From assembly GCA_032358165.1 (NCBI GenBank), contig JAALGY010000014.1:930001-994000 (forward strand): a DNA stretch of 64,000 nucleotides. Direction: 5' to 3'. The notes under the pieces were generated by a model. That model saw only the letters and a list, made by a program, of their open reading frames with translations, was not told the DNA's origin and did not search any database. How positions within the stretch are numbered: the first letter of the stretch is position 1; each line of letters starts with the position of its first letter. The stretch comes from Diplosphaera chodatii. Lineage: Eukaryota; Chlorophyta; Trebouxiophyceae; Prasiolales; Stichococcaceae. Position numbers and translations under genes: made by a program. Below, piece by piece: positions 12,601 to 23,647 of the stretch.

Positions 12601-14262
12601 GTACATGCCGCTGCCGCCGCTGCACTGGGTGACGCCATTGGTGCAGGAGCTGCAGTAGGTACAGCCATCACTGCGGTGAGTGGCCGGCGTGGATAGCCAT
12701 ATTGGCTTTGCGGTGTGCTGGGGTGTCAGCAGCCTCAGCTCATCGCTGTTGGCGTCACCACCAGTGTTGCACAAGCTGCAACGAGCCATCCGGATGTACA
12801 GACGAAAAGTTTGAAGTTGCAACTGCCGAAAATGCAAGATTGCCTGCACCCAAAATGGCTGCACCATTCAGCCTCGATGCTGACGTCATCGAGTGCAACA
12901 GCTGCAAGCACGTGGCACAAGCGCTGGCAGGGCGCTGGCCTGGAGATTGCATGCCCCACTTCTTGGCTTGAATGCAGGCGTCTGCTGCAGCTTCTGCGGC
13001 TGGTGTCGCCGGTGCTGCGCTGCCTGCAGCGCTGGCGGCTGGCGCTGCTCTGACAGCCGCTTCTGCTGCCTGTCCACCAGGTGCTCATGACAGCCAACCG
13101 AAAATCGGACACTGTCTTGTCTTGCCAAGCTGCCTGATACGCCCAGCACCGTGCCCCTAATGGCGCCAACACTATTGGCTGCAACTACACAAGTGGAGAC
13201 GCATGCATGCCCATCACTACTCGAGCACCAGTTGCTTGGCGTCTGCTATACAGTTCTGGCTGCACACAATCACACAGTCTCCATCTTAGCTGAACACCGT
13301 TTTGACCTCTGATCACCAGCGAGATTTTCGAGCTCTCAAGCCGTTGTGGGTGCTGCATGCAGTCCCAGTCCAGCAGAGAGCACCCGGCGCCCCGCCCTCC
13401 ACTGTGCCCGTCTACCCGCTGCCGCCGTCCGGCGCGCCTGCCCCCTACTATGGCGTACCCACATCTGCGCCATCCTATGTCCCACCTGTGTTGTATGGCA
13501 TATCGACCTTTGCGCCAACATATACAACAGGTACGATGGCTCCCTGCGGAACACTGCTGACTCATTGTTCAATATCAGCAGACAGCCTCAGTTTTGTGAT
13601 GGCCAGCAATGTGCCTTGGTGACACGCTCTGTGTGCTGAGGGTCAATGCTTTCTCCTGAATGCATCATCACGCCTGGCAAAGATCTAAATATGCTCTTGG
13701 TGCAGTGCTGCCGCTGCCGCCGCTGCCGCCAACGGTGGCGCCGGCCCTACCCAGCCTCCCCGGTGTTACCTACGCCCCTGCTGGCTTCTATGTCCTGCCG
13801 CCAGTCACGCCCCTGACCCCCTACGCCACGCCACCTTTCATCCCACTGCCACCCGTCACACCCTTGACCCCGATGTACGCCACGCCGCCCATCATTCCCC
13901 TGCCGCTAACCACGCCCCTGACCCCAGCCTATTCCGCGGTGCCCATAGCCCCCCTCCCACCAGCATCCTCCACTCCTCTCCTGCCACCCGCAGCCAGCCA
14001 GCCGCCGTCCTCCCCGCCGCCCACCCTGCAGCCACCTGGAGCGGTGCTGGTCACGCCCCTGCCGCCGAAACCGCCAACTACCGTGCCCCCAAAGGGTCGC
14101 CGTCGCAGGCCGCCCCCGCCGCCGCCACCGCCTCCCCCGCCGCCGCCGCCGCCTCGCCAGGGCGGCAAGAGGGCCGGCAAGGGGGCCCATGGTACGTCCG
14201 GCGGCAAGGCTGGTGGCAAGGCTGGCGGCAAGGCTGGCGGGAAGGCTGTGGGATCCGGGTAG
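9612..14262 (+). CDS. Secreted Ala-rich/Pro-rich modular protein (family member 2)
   Basis: Unknown family. The proposed start, ATG 9612, gives a signal peptide ending LALAAAFATLPLAG; the exon(s) directly after it are uncertain. Well supported exons: about 9966-10067 (Pro, then YGYGGYP), 10256-10423, 10609-10700, 10853-11026, 11219-11312, 11590-11772, 11980-12156, 12292-12368, 12529-12675, 12978-13080, 13369-13530 and 13706-14262. Exons from 10256 to 13080 are mostly alanine-rich modules with NAT/NST/NTT sequons. Exon 11590-11772 instead encodes an ordinary-composition module (MCTGTPRERQVQRVV...). The last two exons are proline-rich with a 15-proline run, a KGRRRR patch and a tail of four 12-base repeats encoding GGKA before TAG at 14262. 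All joins listed keep phase. The protein is probably secreted and glycosylated; function is unknown. Confidence 0.6.
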
Positions 14263-15031
14263 CCGCTGTCCAGCGGCAGCAGGTCACATGGTGGCAGATG
14301 ATGATGCATGATGCCGATATCGTTATATGTTGTCATCAGCATGCTGCAGGCTGCTTCCAGTAACATGGTCGCTGTTATCCTTGGTACCACGTGTGTCTGA
14401 CCATGCACGGATGGAGCACTGGCTTGAGTATCTGGAAAGCATCGGTATGCTGCTGTTGGATGGCTATTTGTAGAATGGTCTATGCAAAGAGGGTATTATG
14501 TAGGTGCTCGAGTGCAGATGGCATACCTCTCGGTGCTTCATTCTTATCTGGTAAGTGCAAGCTTGGTATACATTAGGCCATCTGCTGCGGGATAGATGGC
14601 ATAGTGTGAATACCATATCTACTGGACTTCACCAATTGGTGCATGGCCCCTTGTTGCTGTATGTGCAAACTGCTTCTATCTCTTGTGTGTATATGTGATG
14701 CTTTGATGCAACACCTGCCATGGCTACGTAGGGACCATCTCAGCTGTTGGCCTTGCTCAGGATCTGACTGTAGGGTGCACACCGACCACTCCATGGGGCT
14801 GGTGATAATATTCAAACGGTGTTGCTCATCTGATGCTTCCTGCTTCCTGCTGGATGAAGCTGCTTCAACAGGAGAGCTGCTGCAGTCCATCACATGTTTC
14901 TGAAACCTCGGCTGTCCCTCTATGGCAACAAGTTGAAGTGCTGAAGCATCTCTAAAAACGGTCTCACCCGCTGGCTGTGTGGCAGCAAGCAGCGAATCCA
15001 TGTGTTTGCTTGGCTGACTGTGCACGCGGCA
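14263..15031. other. Intergenic spacer between members 2 and 3
   Basis: No exon-like open frame was seen. The spacer is almost base-for-base identical to 28,258-29,030 in the second unit, with only a few differences (for example a 3-4 base insertion near 28,400). Such identity in non-coding DNA points to recent duplication or gene conversion rather than selection on protein. Confidence 0.6.
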
Positions 15032-17478
15032 ATGAAACTGTATTTCCCCTTTCTACTGGCTGCCCTCGTGGCACAAGCATGTAGTGTCCTACCCCTCGCA
15101 GCTCCAGGATGTCCAAGGCTGCACTGCTGCCGCTCGCTGCACTCCTGCCCACATGGCACACAAGGCTTGGGAGCACGACTGGCCACACACAGGCCCTTGT
15201 CCTTCACCTGCCATGAATAGTTTACTTGTGCAACTGGCCATCAGGTGAACCTGGGACAGACCATGCCAATTGGCCTCTGCAGGTTGTGCAGCAACAAGCG
15301 ATCCGCAGCGCAGCTTGCTGCAGCAGCAAGTGCCGCTGCCAAGTGGCCTGGCGGTACAGTCGTTCTCCAACTTCACCGCCACGCAGCTGCGGAATGTGTC
15401 GGCAGCTGAAGCGGCGGCAGCGTCTGCCGCTGCCGCCGCCAGCGCTGCTGTTGCAGCTACCTACCAAATCAGTGTGTATGCAGCTGTGCTTGAGTACGTA
15501 TGATGTCCTGGTATGCAGCGGCAGGCTTTTCACTGTGGTACATCGTGCCTACTGCACTCAAATGCCCAAGATGATACACCCCTGCTGTCAATCCTCGCAG
15601 ACCAGCCTGGCGCACAAGCGGCGGCAAACGCTGTAAATGCAGCAGCCCGCCTCACCATGCAGCAGGCGGGCCGGGCCACAAACTCTGATGTGGTGACCTC
15701 ACAGAGCAACGCGACTACATGCCATGGGCATGCGCTTTGCATGTCTGCAAACAGCTTGGGCTGCGCTTTTGCGATGGCGACTATCAGAGACTCGCATTGA
15801 CGGTGGGTCTCGTTACGTGTGGATCAGGCGCGTGCTGCAGCAAGTCAGGCAACCAAGGCGGCTGCTGCTGCACAGAAGGCTGCAGCAGCGGTACTGGACG
15901 GGTTGGTGCCAACGGCGGCTGCTGCAGCTGCGATGCGACCCTCCTGTCTGCACAGGCGGCAACGGCGGCGGCGCTGTCCGAGGGATTTAAACGGACAGCC
16001 ACCAATGCCACAGGCGCAGCAACAGCAGCGCTGGTTGCCGCCCAGGCAGCTGCTGTAGCCGCTGCATCTACAGGTAGTGCTGGCAGATTGACAGGTCATA
16101 GCACTGGCCTCAAAGGGAAGCAAGAGCAGATAGACCTGAGTAGCATGACGATTCCTGGTGATGCAGCTGACTTTTGCAATATGGGTGCTACAGGAACGAC
16201 TTCATTCAGAGCTGCTGCAGCTGTGACGCATGCAGCCACCAATGCTGCTCAGCAGGCTGCCAGCACGTCAGCCAGTGCAATGATCGATGAAGGCGTGGAA
16301 GACATAAGCACTGCTGCCACTGCTGCCGCCAACCAGGCAGCCGCAGGTGGTCATACCGAGACGAGCTAATTGCCAGTCTATGTAGCAGCATTTGACAGCA
16401 CACGATCTGACTCCAAACACAGTGGCTCAGCTCAGAGATGCGCCAAAAAGAACTGTTTGAAGCTTCATCTTTCCGTTGAGTATGTGGCTGACAAGCATTT
16501 ATACCCTGCTGCAACGTGCAGGCAATGTGAGCGCTGCAGCAGAGGCGGCCGCAGCAGCGCTGCAGACGACGCAGGCGCTATTTTTCGCCGCCGCCGAGCT
16601 GGCGAATGCCTCTGCAGTCGCTCAGGCTGCCAGTGGCGCAGCGCCAGCAGCCGCCGTCACTGCCGTCAGCGCAGCACTCACTGCAGGGGCTGCTGCAGGT
16701 GTCCTGTGTGCTGGCTAGGGGTCGAAGTTGATATGCATATCACTTCGAATGTCAATGTTCGGCCAACTATCAACACAAATGCTGCTGCAATGGCAGGCTG
16801 CTCTCAGATGAATCATGTTTGAGCGGTCGACATGTGCTCACCACCCTGTGCAGCGAGTCCAGGCTTGGTAGCTGCCTTCGATCGGGCTGTGTTTACGCAG
16901 GCAATTTGACGGCGGCAGTGGAAGCGGCGGCTGCCGTGACTGAGGCGCTGTCGAGCGTCACGGCCCTGGCCGCCGCTGACGTCGCCACTGCAGGCGGTCC
17001 CCTTACCGCTGCAAGCGCCAACACCGCCGCCATCGCCGCCAACCAGGCGTCAGCGGCCGCCGCTGCTGGAAACGTAACCGAGGCCACCCACGTCGCTGCC
17101 GTCAGCGTTGCTGCGGTAGGTCACGCTGCACCTTGCTTTGATGCCGGCCCGTCCTGGGTGCTATGCAGCTGCAAGGGAGATCTCGAGAACCCTGCAGCAG
17201 CGCACAGCTGTTGACAGGCGGCTTGACACCACGCCAGCCTGAAGCCCTCACAGAATTCATGCATGACCAGGTCAGATCGGCAGCTGCATGGCTTCGCGCA
17301 AGGGGAGCTCAGCGTCAGTGGCGCTTTCTGTCTGCTGTCGCAGGCGGTGGACGTTTCTGAGTGTTTGGCGGGTGCCGATGGGCTGCTCGGCGGCGCAGTC
17401 GCTGCCCTCTCCGCAACCTATGCGTCTGCCGCCGCCGCCGCTGGATTACTGCGGCTGGCGCCAGCAGCTAAAGGTTGA
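15032..17478 (+). CDS. Secreted alanine-rich protein, probably frameshifted (family member 3)
   Basis: ATG 15032 opens a clear signal peptide (MKLYFPFLLAALVAQACS). Later exons are alanine-rich modules: about 15,320-15,470 (ending AAASAAVAATYQ), 15,600-15,715, 15,830-16,073, 16,202-16,348, 16,521-16,700, 16,902-17,117 and 17,343-17,478. Sequons occur as NFT, NVS, NAT and NLT. Unlike members 1, 2 and 4 there is no proline-rich C-terminus. Compared with member 5, one base is missing near 15,932 (GCTGCGATGCG here, GCTGCCAATGCG there), which moves the alanine-rich frame out of register inside the exon. Either this copy is inactivated or the base is a sequencing error. Function unknown. Confidence 0.5.
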
Positions 17479-18799
17479 ATGCAATGACAGCACCCAGGGT
17501 TGACAGGTTTCGACCGTTGCCAGCATCCGACCCAACAGCCATGAGGTTGGATGCCGGCACCGGCCATGCAACCGCATTCTCATGCATGCATCACAGGCAC
17601 ATCTCCGCTGTGTCTGCTGTTTCTGCAGTTACTTTTCAAGCCTGCGCTTTATGCTGTTGCCACTTCCCGACCTGCGCGGCTGTGTAAGTTGCAGTCGCAA
17701 GCTGCAGAGGCCCCAGGCCCACAGCCTATGTTACTTTGCTGTGACATCTGCGCTCATAAGCTATCGATCTATCCGTCCATTGGTGCTTTGCGGTCCGTTC
17801 GTTCGTGCTGCAAGTAGCATTTGTTTGCATGCCTGCCAGCATGCATGAGCACATGTGGCTGCTGCCATACAACCAGTACTGTCTTGGCACCATGCTTTGC
17901 TTTCCTGTGCTTGATTATTACGCATGCTACCTGCTGCAATCCTGTGCTGTTTACAGAATGCACAGATGATACACTGCCCTTGATGATCATGTGAGCACGT
18001 ATGCACTACTGCATGCATGCATAGTCCTCGCGAAAATTCCAGGCTGCAGTATCCCAGCCTTGACCTGTGGCAGACAGAGAGTGCGCACTCTCAACAATCA
18101 CAGTGGCGCCGCCAGCAGCACATCAAGCGTCGGCTCTGGCTACACATACAGTGACTGACCAGCCGGCATCAGGGTGGACAACACAATGCAACTGCTGGTT
18201 CTGAATACGTTGACCCATACAGGGTACTGACATATGGTCTGACTATTTAGCAACGTCGATGCTGTGCTCCTCGGCAACTCAGCGATGGTTAGCCCCTTTC
18301 ATGCCAGCCCTGGGGCAGAAGTGGAGGAAGGCAGACCTGGGGTGCCTGGGCGTCGTCAGTAGCCCGTTCTTGAGCAGGCTTCTCCCAGCAAAGCTTGGAA
18401 GCAGGCAAACGTTGGACACGTGACGTTTGATCTTGGATTGCGTTGTGGCAGCGCCTGATCACCAGTTTCCATGTGTCGGAACCGATATTCCAGGCATTGA
18501 GTGCTGTTACGCAGCGCTCTGTAACCTCCGCACGGCCCGTGGATATCATGTGAGCAGCGTGAGCATGCAGTGGCTTCATCCACGCCGCGTAGTGACGGCT
18601 CTGGCCAGAATTCCAGCTGGACTCCTGCGCACTGGCAAGGTGATTGTGCATGCACTTGACAGGTGTGCATCGCTTGAGGGGCCGTCTTGGAAGTGATGTG
18701 TTGCACGCTGCTACGAGCAACTGTTCATGTGTGTGGCCACGGTTTGTTTGTACCTTGGGTACCCGCCCTGGTACAATCGCAGAGACATCTCACTTGCAG
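17479..18799. other. Intergenic region, may hold 5' exon(s) of the next gene
   Basis: TGTAA at 17,683-17,687, about 200 bases after the stop of member 3, is a candidate poly(A) signal. Exon-like fragments at 18,485-18,550 and 18,613-18,640 have donors and acceptors, but none joins in phase to the first supported exon of the downstream gene, so its true start was not found. Confidence 0.4.
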
Positions 18800-21266
18800 G
18801 ACACGAGCCTGGGCATCGTGATAATTCTGTGGAGGCATCTGATGTCTGTCCAAAACTACTTACTGGAGAGTTTGGAAGCGCGTCGCAGCCCGGCGGTGCG
18901 CATCTCTGCATGCTAGTCATGCACTGCAGTGCCCTGCGGGAAATGGTCAGATGTACGTTCCACTGGATACTCTGCGGACGTACGTGAGGATGTGTTTGTG
19001 CAGAAACGCTCCATCGAAAACTTTCCCACTGTCACACGCAACTACCTGCACCCGCGCGAGGAGCTCAAGGTGAGCAACGGCCTGGTCATGAGTGGAGCAC
19101 ACAGATCCAGATGCAGCCTGCACCGGCAGAGTGCGATCCGGAGCCTCAGTGCACCTGTTACATAAGGCCAACGAAGATCTGATGCCGTCTTGCAGAAGAA
19201 GTACGGCTCCGAGCTGTTTGTCGCCAAGGAGTATAAGCAGGTGCTTTTCTGACTTGCTCCTGGTTGCTGGCCATAGGCAGTGCTGGATAGCTAGCTCTAG
19301 AGCGAGCAAGCCATCCAGCAGTGAGGCTTGAGCCAAACGACAGTGAGTGAGCGAGTTGTTTAGCAATGTGCGCCTGCATCAAGCTGACCATGCATGCTTG
19401 CCTGTACCTGCAGCTGATCAACACCGGCGCAATCAAGCTGGACACCCACCAGCAGCGTGTGTTCACACCAGAGACGCTGGACTGTCTGGAGGTGTACTCA
19501 CAGACTAACAATCGCACGCCAGGAGAGCAAGCCGCATTGCGTCAGGTGCTGACACCAAATGCTGTATATGGGCTCTACCACTGCACTTGTTGCAGCAGGT
19601 TGAGCGGCGAGGCATTGGTAGCATGCTACACTGTTGTGGCAGCACAAAGCGCAAGTTCGGCACTGTTGAGCCTCACCACACAGCAGATCCTTTCAGGGTT
19701 GAATGAGTTCCTTGCTTTTCGCACACTACGGCACGTCACCTGGTGCCGCTGGTGCGTCTTGATTCCAGTTCTTCTGCACACACAGATGGCTATGCGGATC
19801 GGCTGGCGGGAGCAGGCTGAGGCAGAGAAGGTGCTCCATGGCGCGGGTGCGGCAGAGGTGCGCCCGGACGAGGCACCACCAGCAGGCGCACGGGCTTCCG
19901 AGAGTGTTGGCGCATCACAGGCGGGGCCACCGCTGCCTCCAAGACTGATGAAGCGGCTCCGGCTGACTGAGGACACAGTACGCTTTAAAATCATTTTGTT
20001 CCTACTACAGATACAGCACAGGAGGTACATCTTGGGTTTTGCTAGTAGTAAGTGAACGGCAGGTGCCGATGCAGTCACCACATTCCTTCTGCAGGTTGTA
20101 AGACTTGTCATGCAGTGGCTTGATGAATCATATTTCCGAAGTTGATGCACAAACATAGTCTCATTCTGTACTTGTGCTGTTGGGCATGGGCGTTCAGACA
20201 GCTCATGTGCTTCGGACTGTTGCTGGCATGCAGAGAATGATCCTGCATTATAGGCCGGCGTTGCTGGTGCACAGCGCACGCCAAAGCATACCGGTCTGTG
20301 GGCACCTCTAGTACAAAGCATCATGGTGTGAATTGCAGGAGTGGCTCTGGCGTGCCAACAAGCAGGCAATGATCGCCTGGCTGAACTACCAGAGGTACCC
20401 ACAGGTGGACTTTCTTCCTCAGATATAGCTGTATATCAAGATACGTCACAAACTTGATGCTGATGCCCGGAGCTGGTCGGCTTTGCCATAGCATTTGCTC
20501 TCATGGGGTACCCGCCCTGATCTTGCAAGATTTGGAGCAGCTCTGTATGCTTGTGCAGCGGCGGCTGAAAGCTCAGGAGGCATCTCACGATTTGACCCCC
20601 GACATCTTAAGGCGGGTGTTGTGGAAGATGCTATGTCCCACGATCATAGACTGCCCAGAGAACTATGTGGCGCTGGTAAGCCACCCCAAGGACTAAGTGC
20701 TTGACGAGGTGTTCCACATGCTGTTCTCAATCATGTGGACCACATATGCATCCACAGTACGGGTGGAAATTGGTATGCAGTACCACATACCCATCGATGT
20801 TTCTGTTGTGTCAACACCCATTGTAACTCTGGTTCTGCAGGTGTCCTTTGTGTATCCTGGTGGTCCAGAATGGCTGAGCAACAACCGCGGCGAGCTTTCT
20901 GCCCATCATCAGCAGGGCATTTCTTATGGGATTGCGGTGGGCAGCCTCGAACTGCAGTGATCGCATGGGCAGAACAAAAGCTTTGCGTTGCTTACATGCT
21001 GCAGGGCAACTTGCTGCCTGCCTTGCAAATCCTACACAAGCTCCTGGTGTGCACTTATCAAGAATGAGCACATGCTCATTCTGACCAGATGTCGGTACCC
21101 ACTGCAGGGTTGCATTGCGCATCAGCATATCACCGCTGTGGCCGGATCAAACAAGGATGACGAGGTGACGCTGCGGCAGTTCTTGGGGCAGCCGCTGCCG
21201 CCGGGGCCTGCGGACATGAGCATCAATCAGTGGGCGGGAAGGTATCTGGAGGACCAGCTGCCGTGA
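18800..21266 (+). CDS. Unknown intron-rich protein, 5' end not found
   Basis: Not recognised. Ten exons all join in phase 0: 18800-18895, 19004-19069, 19196-19240, 19414-19545, 19786-19977, 20339-20404, 20559-20675, 20709-20756, 20841-20936 and 21108-21266 (TGA). They give 338 residues without a start methionine. Composition is ordinary and charged, unlike the neighbouring Ala/Pro genes. Visible stretches are KKYGSELFVAKEYKQ, FTPETLDCLEVYSQ, a disordered Ala/Pro segment in exon 5, EWLWRANKQAMIAWLNYQR, and a C-terminus INQWAGRYLEDQLP. The acceptor of exon 8 (GACGAG) is weak. Consistent phase and sensible protein composition argue for a real, expressed gene. No transmembrane segment is obvious. 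No function is assigned. Confidence 0.6.
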
Positions 21267-22094
21267 GGCAGTTGAAGCCGGCACCACCTACCACGATGGG
21301 CGCTGCCTCGAATGCTTGTCTGCTGTACTTGTCCTCTGGAGCTGTTTTTAGGGCGCAGCTCATGGACAAGGGACAGAGGCATGCTCGAGTTTTATAGGTA
21401 TTTCTGCAGCAGTCAACGGAGCCCAGTCACACATCCGATGCATGTTGCGTACACATGCACAGCATGGCGGCTGATACAGAGTGCTGGGCACGGCAGGGTG
21501 AGCATGGGCTGCCATTTGGGTGCCCGTAGGCAACATGCCGTATCATGGCAACCTAAAGCATCACATCACGACTACAGCCGTTCACCGTACGCATTGGCAT
21601 GCACTGTGTTGCTCTTGTTGTTAACAGCAAAGTGACAACTGTGTTATCTTCCTTGGGTCTGATTATTGGGTGAAACACATTCCACCAAACTGCAGCTGCT
21701 GACAGCTCGACTGTTCTGCACATGAAGACCCACTCCCCAAACGCAAACGTCAAACATCCGCTATTTGAGTCCACCCGTGCAGGACGTGCCACACTGCATA
21801 TGTGTGCTAGAATTTCATGAACCCCCGCTGCCAACGTCTGACATGATCAACATGATAGCTCAACATTGTACATGCTTGCACAATTTGACGTTCTGCTGCA
21901 GCCTCCCGGAGGTGATGCAGTTGCGTTCTACTCACGCCTGCGAGCAGGTGCAGCTCCATGGGAAGTGAAGTTGGCAGCCATGCCAACGAGCAGCCAAGCA
22001 CAGAAGATGATGGCAGATAATGCAGCTGGCATGCTAGCTTGAACAAGCATTCCCGGACATCACCTGACTATAATCACAGTTGTCCTGGTTGGCT
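21267..22094. other. Intergenic region between convergent genes
   Basis: No supported exon on either strand. It separates the plus-strand unknown gene from the minus-strand ORF, so it should contain both 3' ends. No strong TGTAA pair was picked out. Confidence 0.4.
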
Positions 22095-23030
22095 TCAGCC
22101 TGTTTGTCGAGCTGGCTGGTTGCTCAGGTCATTGCTTAGCCACTTGGTCAGTTGCCTACTTCTGGGGGCGTCTCTCTCTGCTGGCAGGGGCACGTGGTGA
22201 CGCTGCATCAACAGCGCAGTGACATCTAACAGTGCTCCGGCTGTGCGGGTAGCTGCTCTGTGAGCATACGTCTCTGCTGTCAGCAGCTCCTCATCTGCAT
22301 GACTTTCCTCCACTGGCGAGCCACTTGCATAATTCATGAGAGCCACTGCGACTGGCCCTGCGGCTGCTGCTGGGCTGCCAATGAACGCATTCTGTTGCTC
22401 GCTGGCTGCATATATCAGCTCGCCGTCTGGCAACAGGCCAGCTGATGCTGATGCTGTCTGCAACAGGCTGACGGCTGTGGAGCGGTACTGATATGGCTCC
22501 ACATGTGTGAAGGCCCGCCAGAGATCTGGCACCGGGTCGCTGGGGTCTATCTGTATGAAGCAGCGGCTGCAGGGGTCCAATGGGCCTGGGAGCGACATGG
22601 TTCCGTCAGGCAGCATGTGGCGGCCGTGCAGCTGCACCGACGCCGTGAAGGCTGACTCAACCTGCACCGGTTTGCTGCTCCCGATGCCCTCTTGCCCGTG
22701 CCATGTGGTTGTAGGCGCCAAATCGAGCCGGAAGGTGGGGATGTCCCGAAGGTCGATCGGCGGGAAGCCGAAAGCGGCTGCAAGGTCCACCATGGCTGGG
22801 GTTGGCCCAGCTATGCTGGGCTGCTGCATGCCGACCTTTTCGGCCGCTCGCAGCGCCAGAAACGCTTGGGCGGCGCATGCATACGCTAGCTTAACTGATC
22901 TGCGCATTAAGCACAGAGGGCCTTGCTGCACTAGGTCGTGGGCGGCTGCCAGGAAGTCCAGCAGGCTGCTGCTTGCCAGCAGCACGACGAGCTGTGCTGC
23001 GCAAGCTCGTAGGTCGTCTAAGTATCCCAT
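22095..23030 (-). CDS. Unknown protein, uninterrupted 311-residue frame
   Basis: A single open frame from ATG 23030 to a stop at 22095. It could also be the last exon of a longer gene, since CTGCAG lies just upstream (about 23,061) in the same frame. The N-terminal third is hydrophobic and helical (QLVVLLASSSLLDFLAAA). The middle has an ordered-looking part (GRHMLPDGTMSLPGPLDP, then CFIQIDPSDPVPDLWRAF). The C-terminus is more polar. Family not recognised. An intronless frame of this length is unusual for the window, where most exons are under 350 bases. Its composition, with no Ala/Pro runs, supports a real protein. Confidence 0.5.
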   Translation of the reverse strand: MGYLDDLRACAAQLVVLLASSSLLDFLAAAHDLVQQGPLCLMRRSVKLAYACAAQAFLALRAAEKVGMQQPSIAGPTPAMVDLAAAFGFPPIDLRDIPTFRLDLAPTTTWHGQEGIGSSKPVQVESAFTASVQLHGRHMLPDGTMSLPGPLDPCSRCFIQIDPSDPVPDLWRAFTHVEPYQYRSTAVSLLQTASASAGLLPDGELIYAASEQQNAFIGSPAAAAGPVAVALMNYASGSPVEESHADEELLTAETYAHRAATRTAGALLDVTALLMQRHHVPLPAERDAPRSRQLTKWLSNDLSNQPARQTG

Positions 23031-23647
23031 TGCGGCTGGTGTCAGCAGCTCCGGTATACACTGCAGCAAGAGCAAGGCAGTCCGTTGGCCACTTCTTCAT
23101 GCGAAATGCTCTACATGCGGCAACTTACGGTCAGTGCTGTTGGGTTCAGGCATCAGAACTCGCTAACGGAATATTGGGCGGACCGTGTCGTGCATGTCGA
23201 GTGCAGAGAATAGTCGTTGCACTCACTAGCTGTAGTATGACTCGGTATGAGCATCGTGATGATGGTATTGAGCAGGCATCGCGCGGGGTCCACCCCACAG
23301 CAGACCAGGCTGACACTTTGATGAGGTGCACCACCGGATCGGAGACCAAATCAAGGCGGTGGCTTCGTCGGTTGATACGTGCCCTGCGCTGATTGGACTC
23401 AGAACTTTCTTCCACAAGCGTTGTACGATGGGACCTCAGTCCACCTGTGACAGGGGTGACGTCTGCATGACTGTATGTGATTTAGGCAACCTGGGATGTG
23501 CCAACGGGAGCAAGATGCTTGCAGAGCTTCCCTGCCTAGCTGCACCTTCATTTCCTGCTCGTTTGCTGTGTCACATCATAGGTGCTAGGTCTGGCATACA
23601 CTTCCAGGCTGCCAACGCCCGCCGAGGGCAAAACATGCGGTCGAGAT

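Larger units (their letters stand above)
9477..17478 (+). repeat. Segmental duplication, copy A (about 8 kb)
   Basis: Sequence from about 9,477 to 17,478 is repeated at about 23,515-31,430 in the same orientation, offset by roughly 14.0 kb. Exons and introns both match. Similarity is uneven: the stretch about 13,350-15,750 is nearly identical to its partner, including intergenic DNA, while 10,600-12,900 and 15,800-17,478 carry many substitutions and indels. The spacer 17,479-23,514 is not duplicated. Confidence 0.9.

Noticed and set aside
18800..21266. Retroelement or viral origin of the unknown gene
   Set aside because: No reverse transcriptase, integrase, protease or capsid motif is visible, no long terminal repeats flank it, and it has ten spliced exons.
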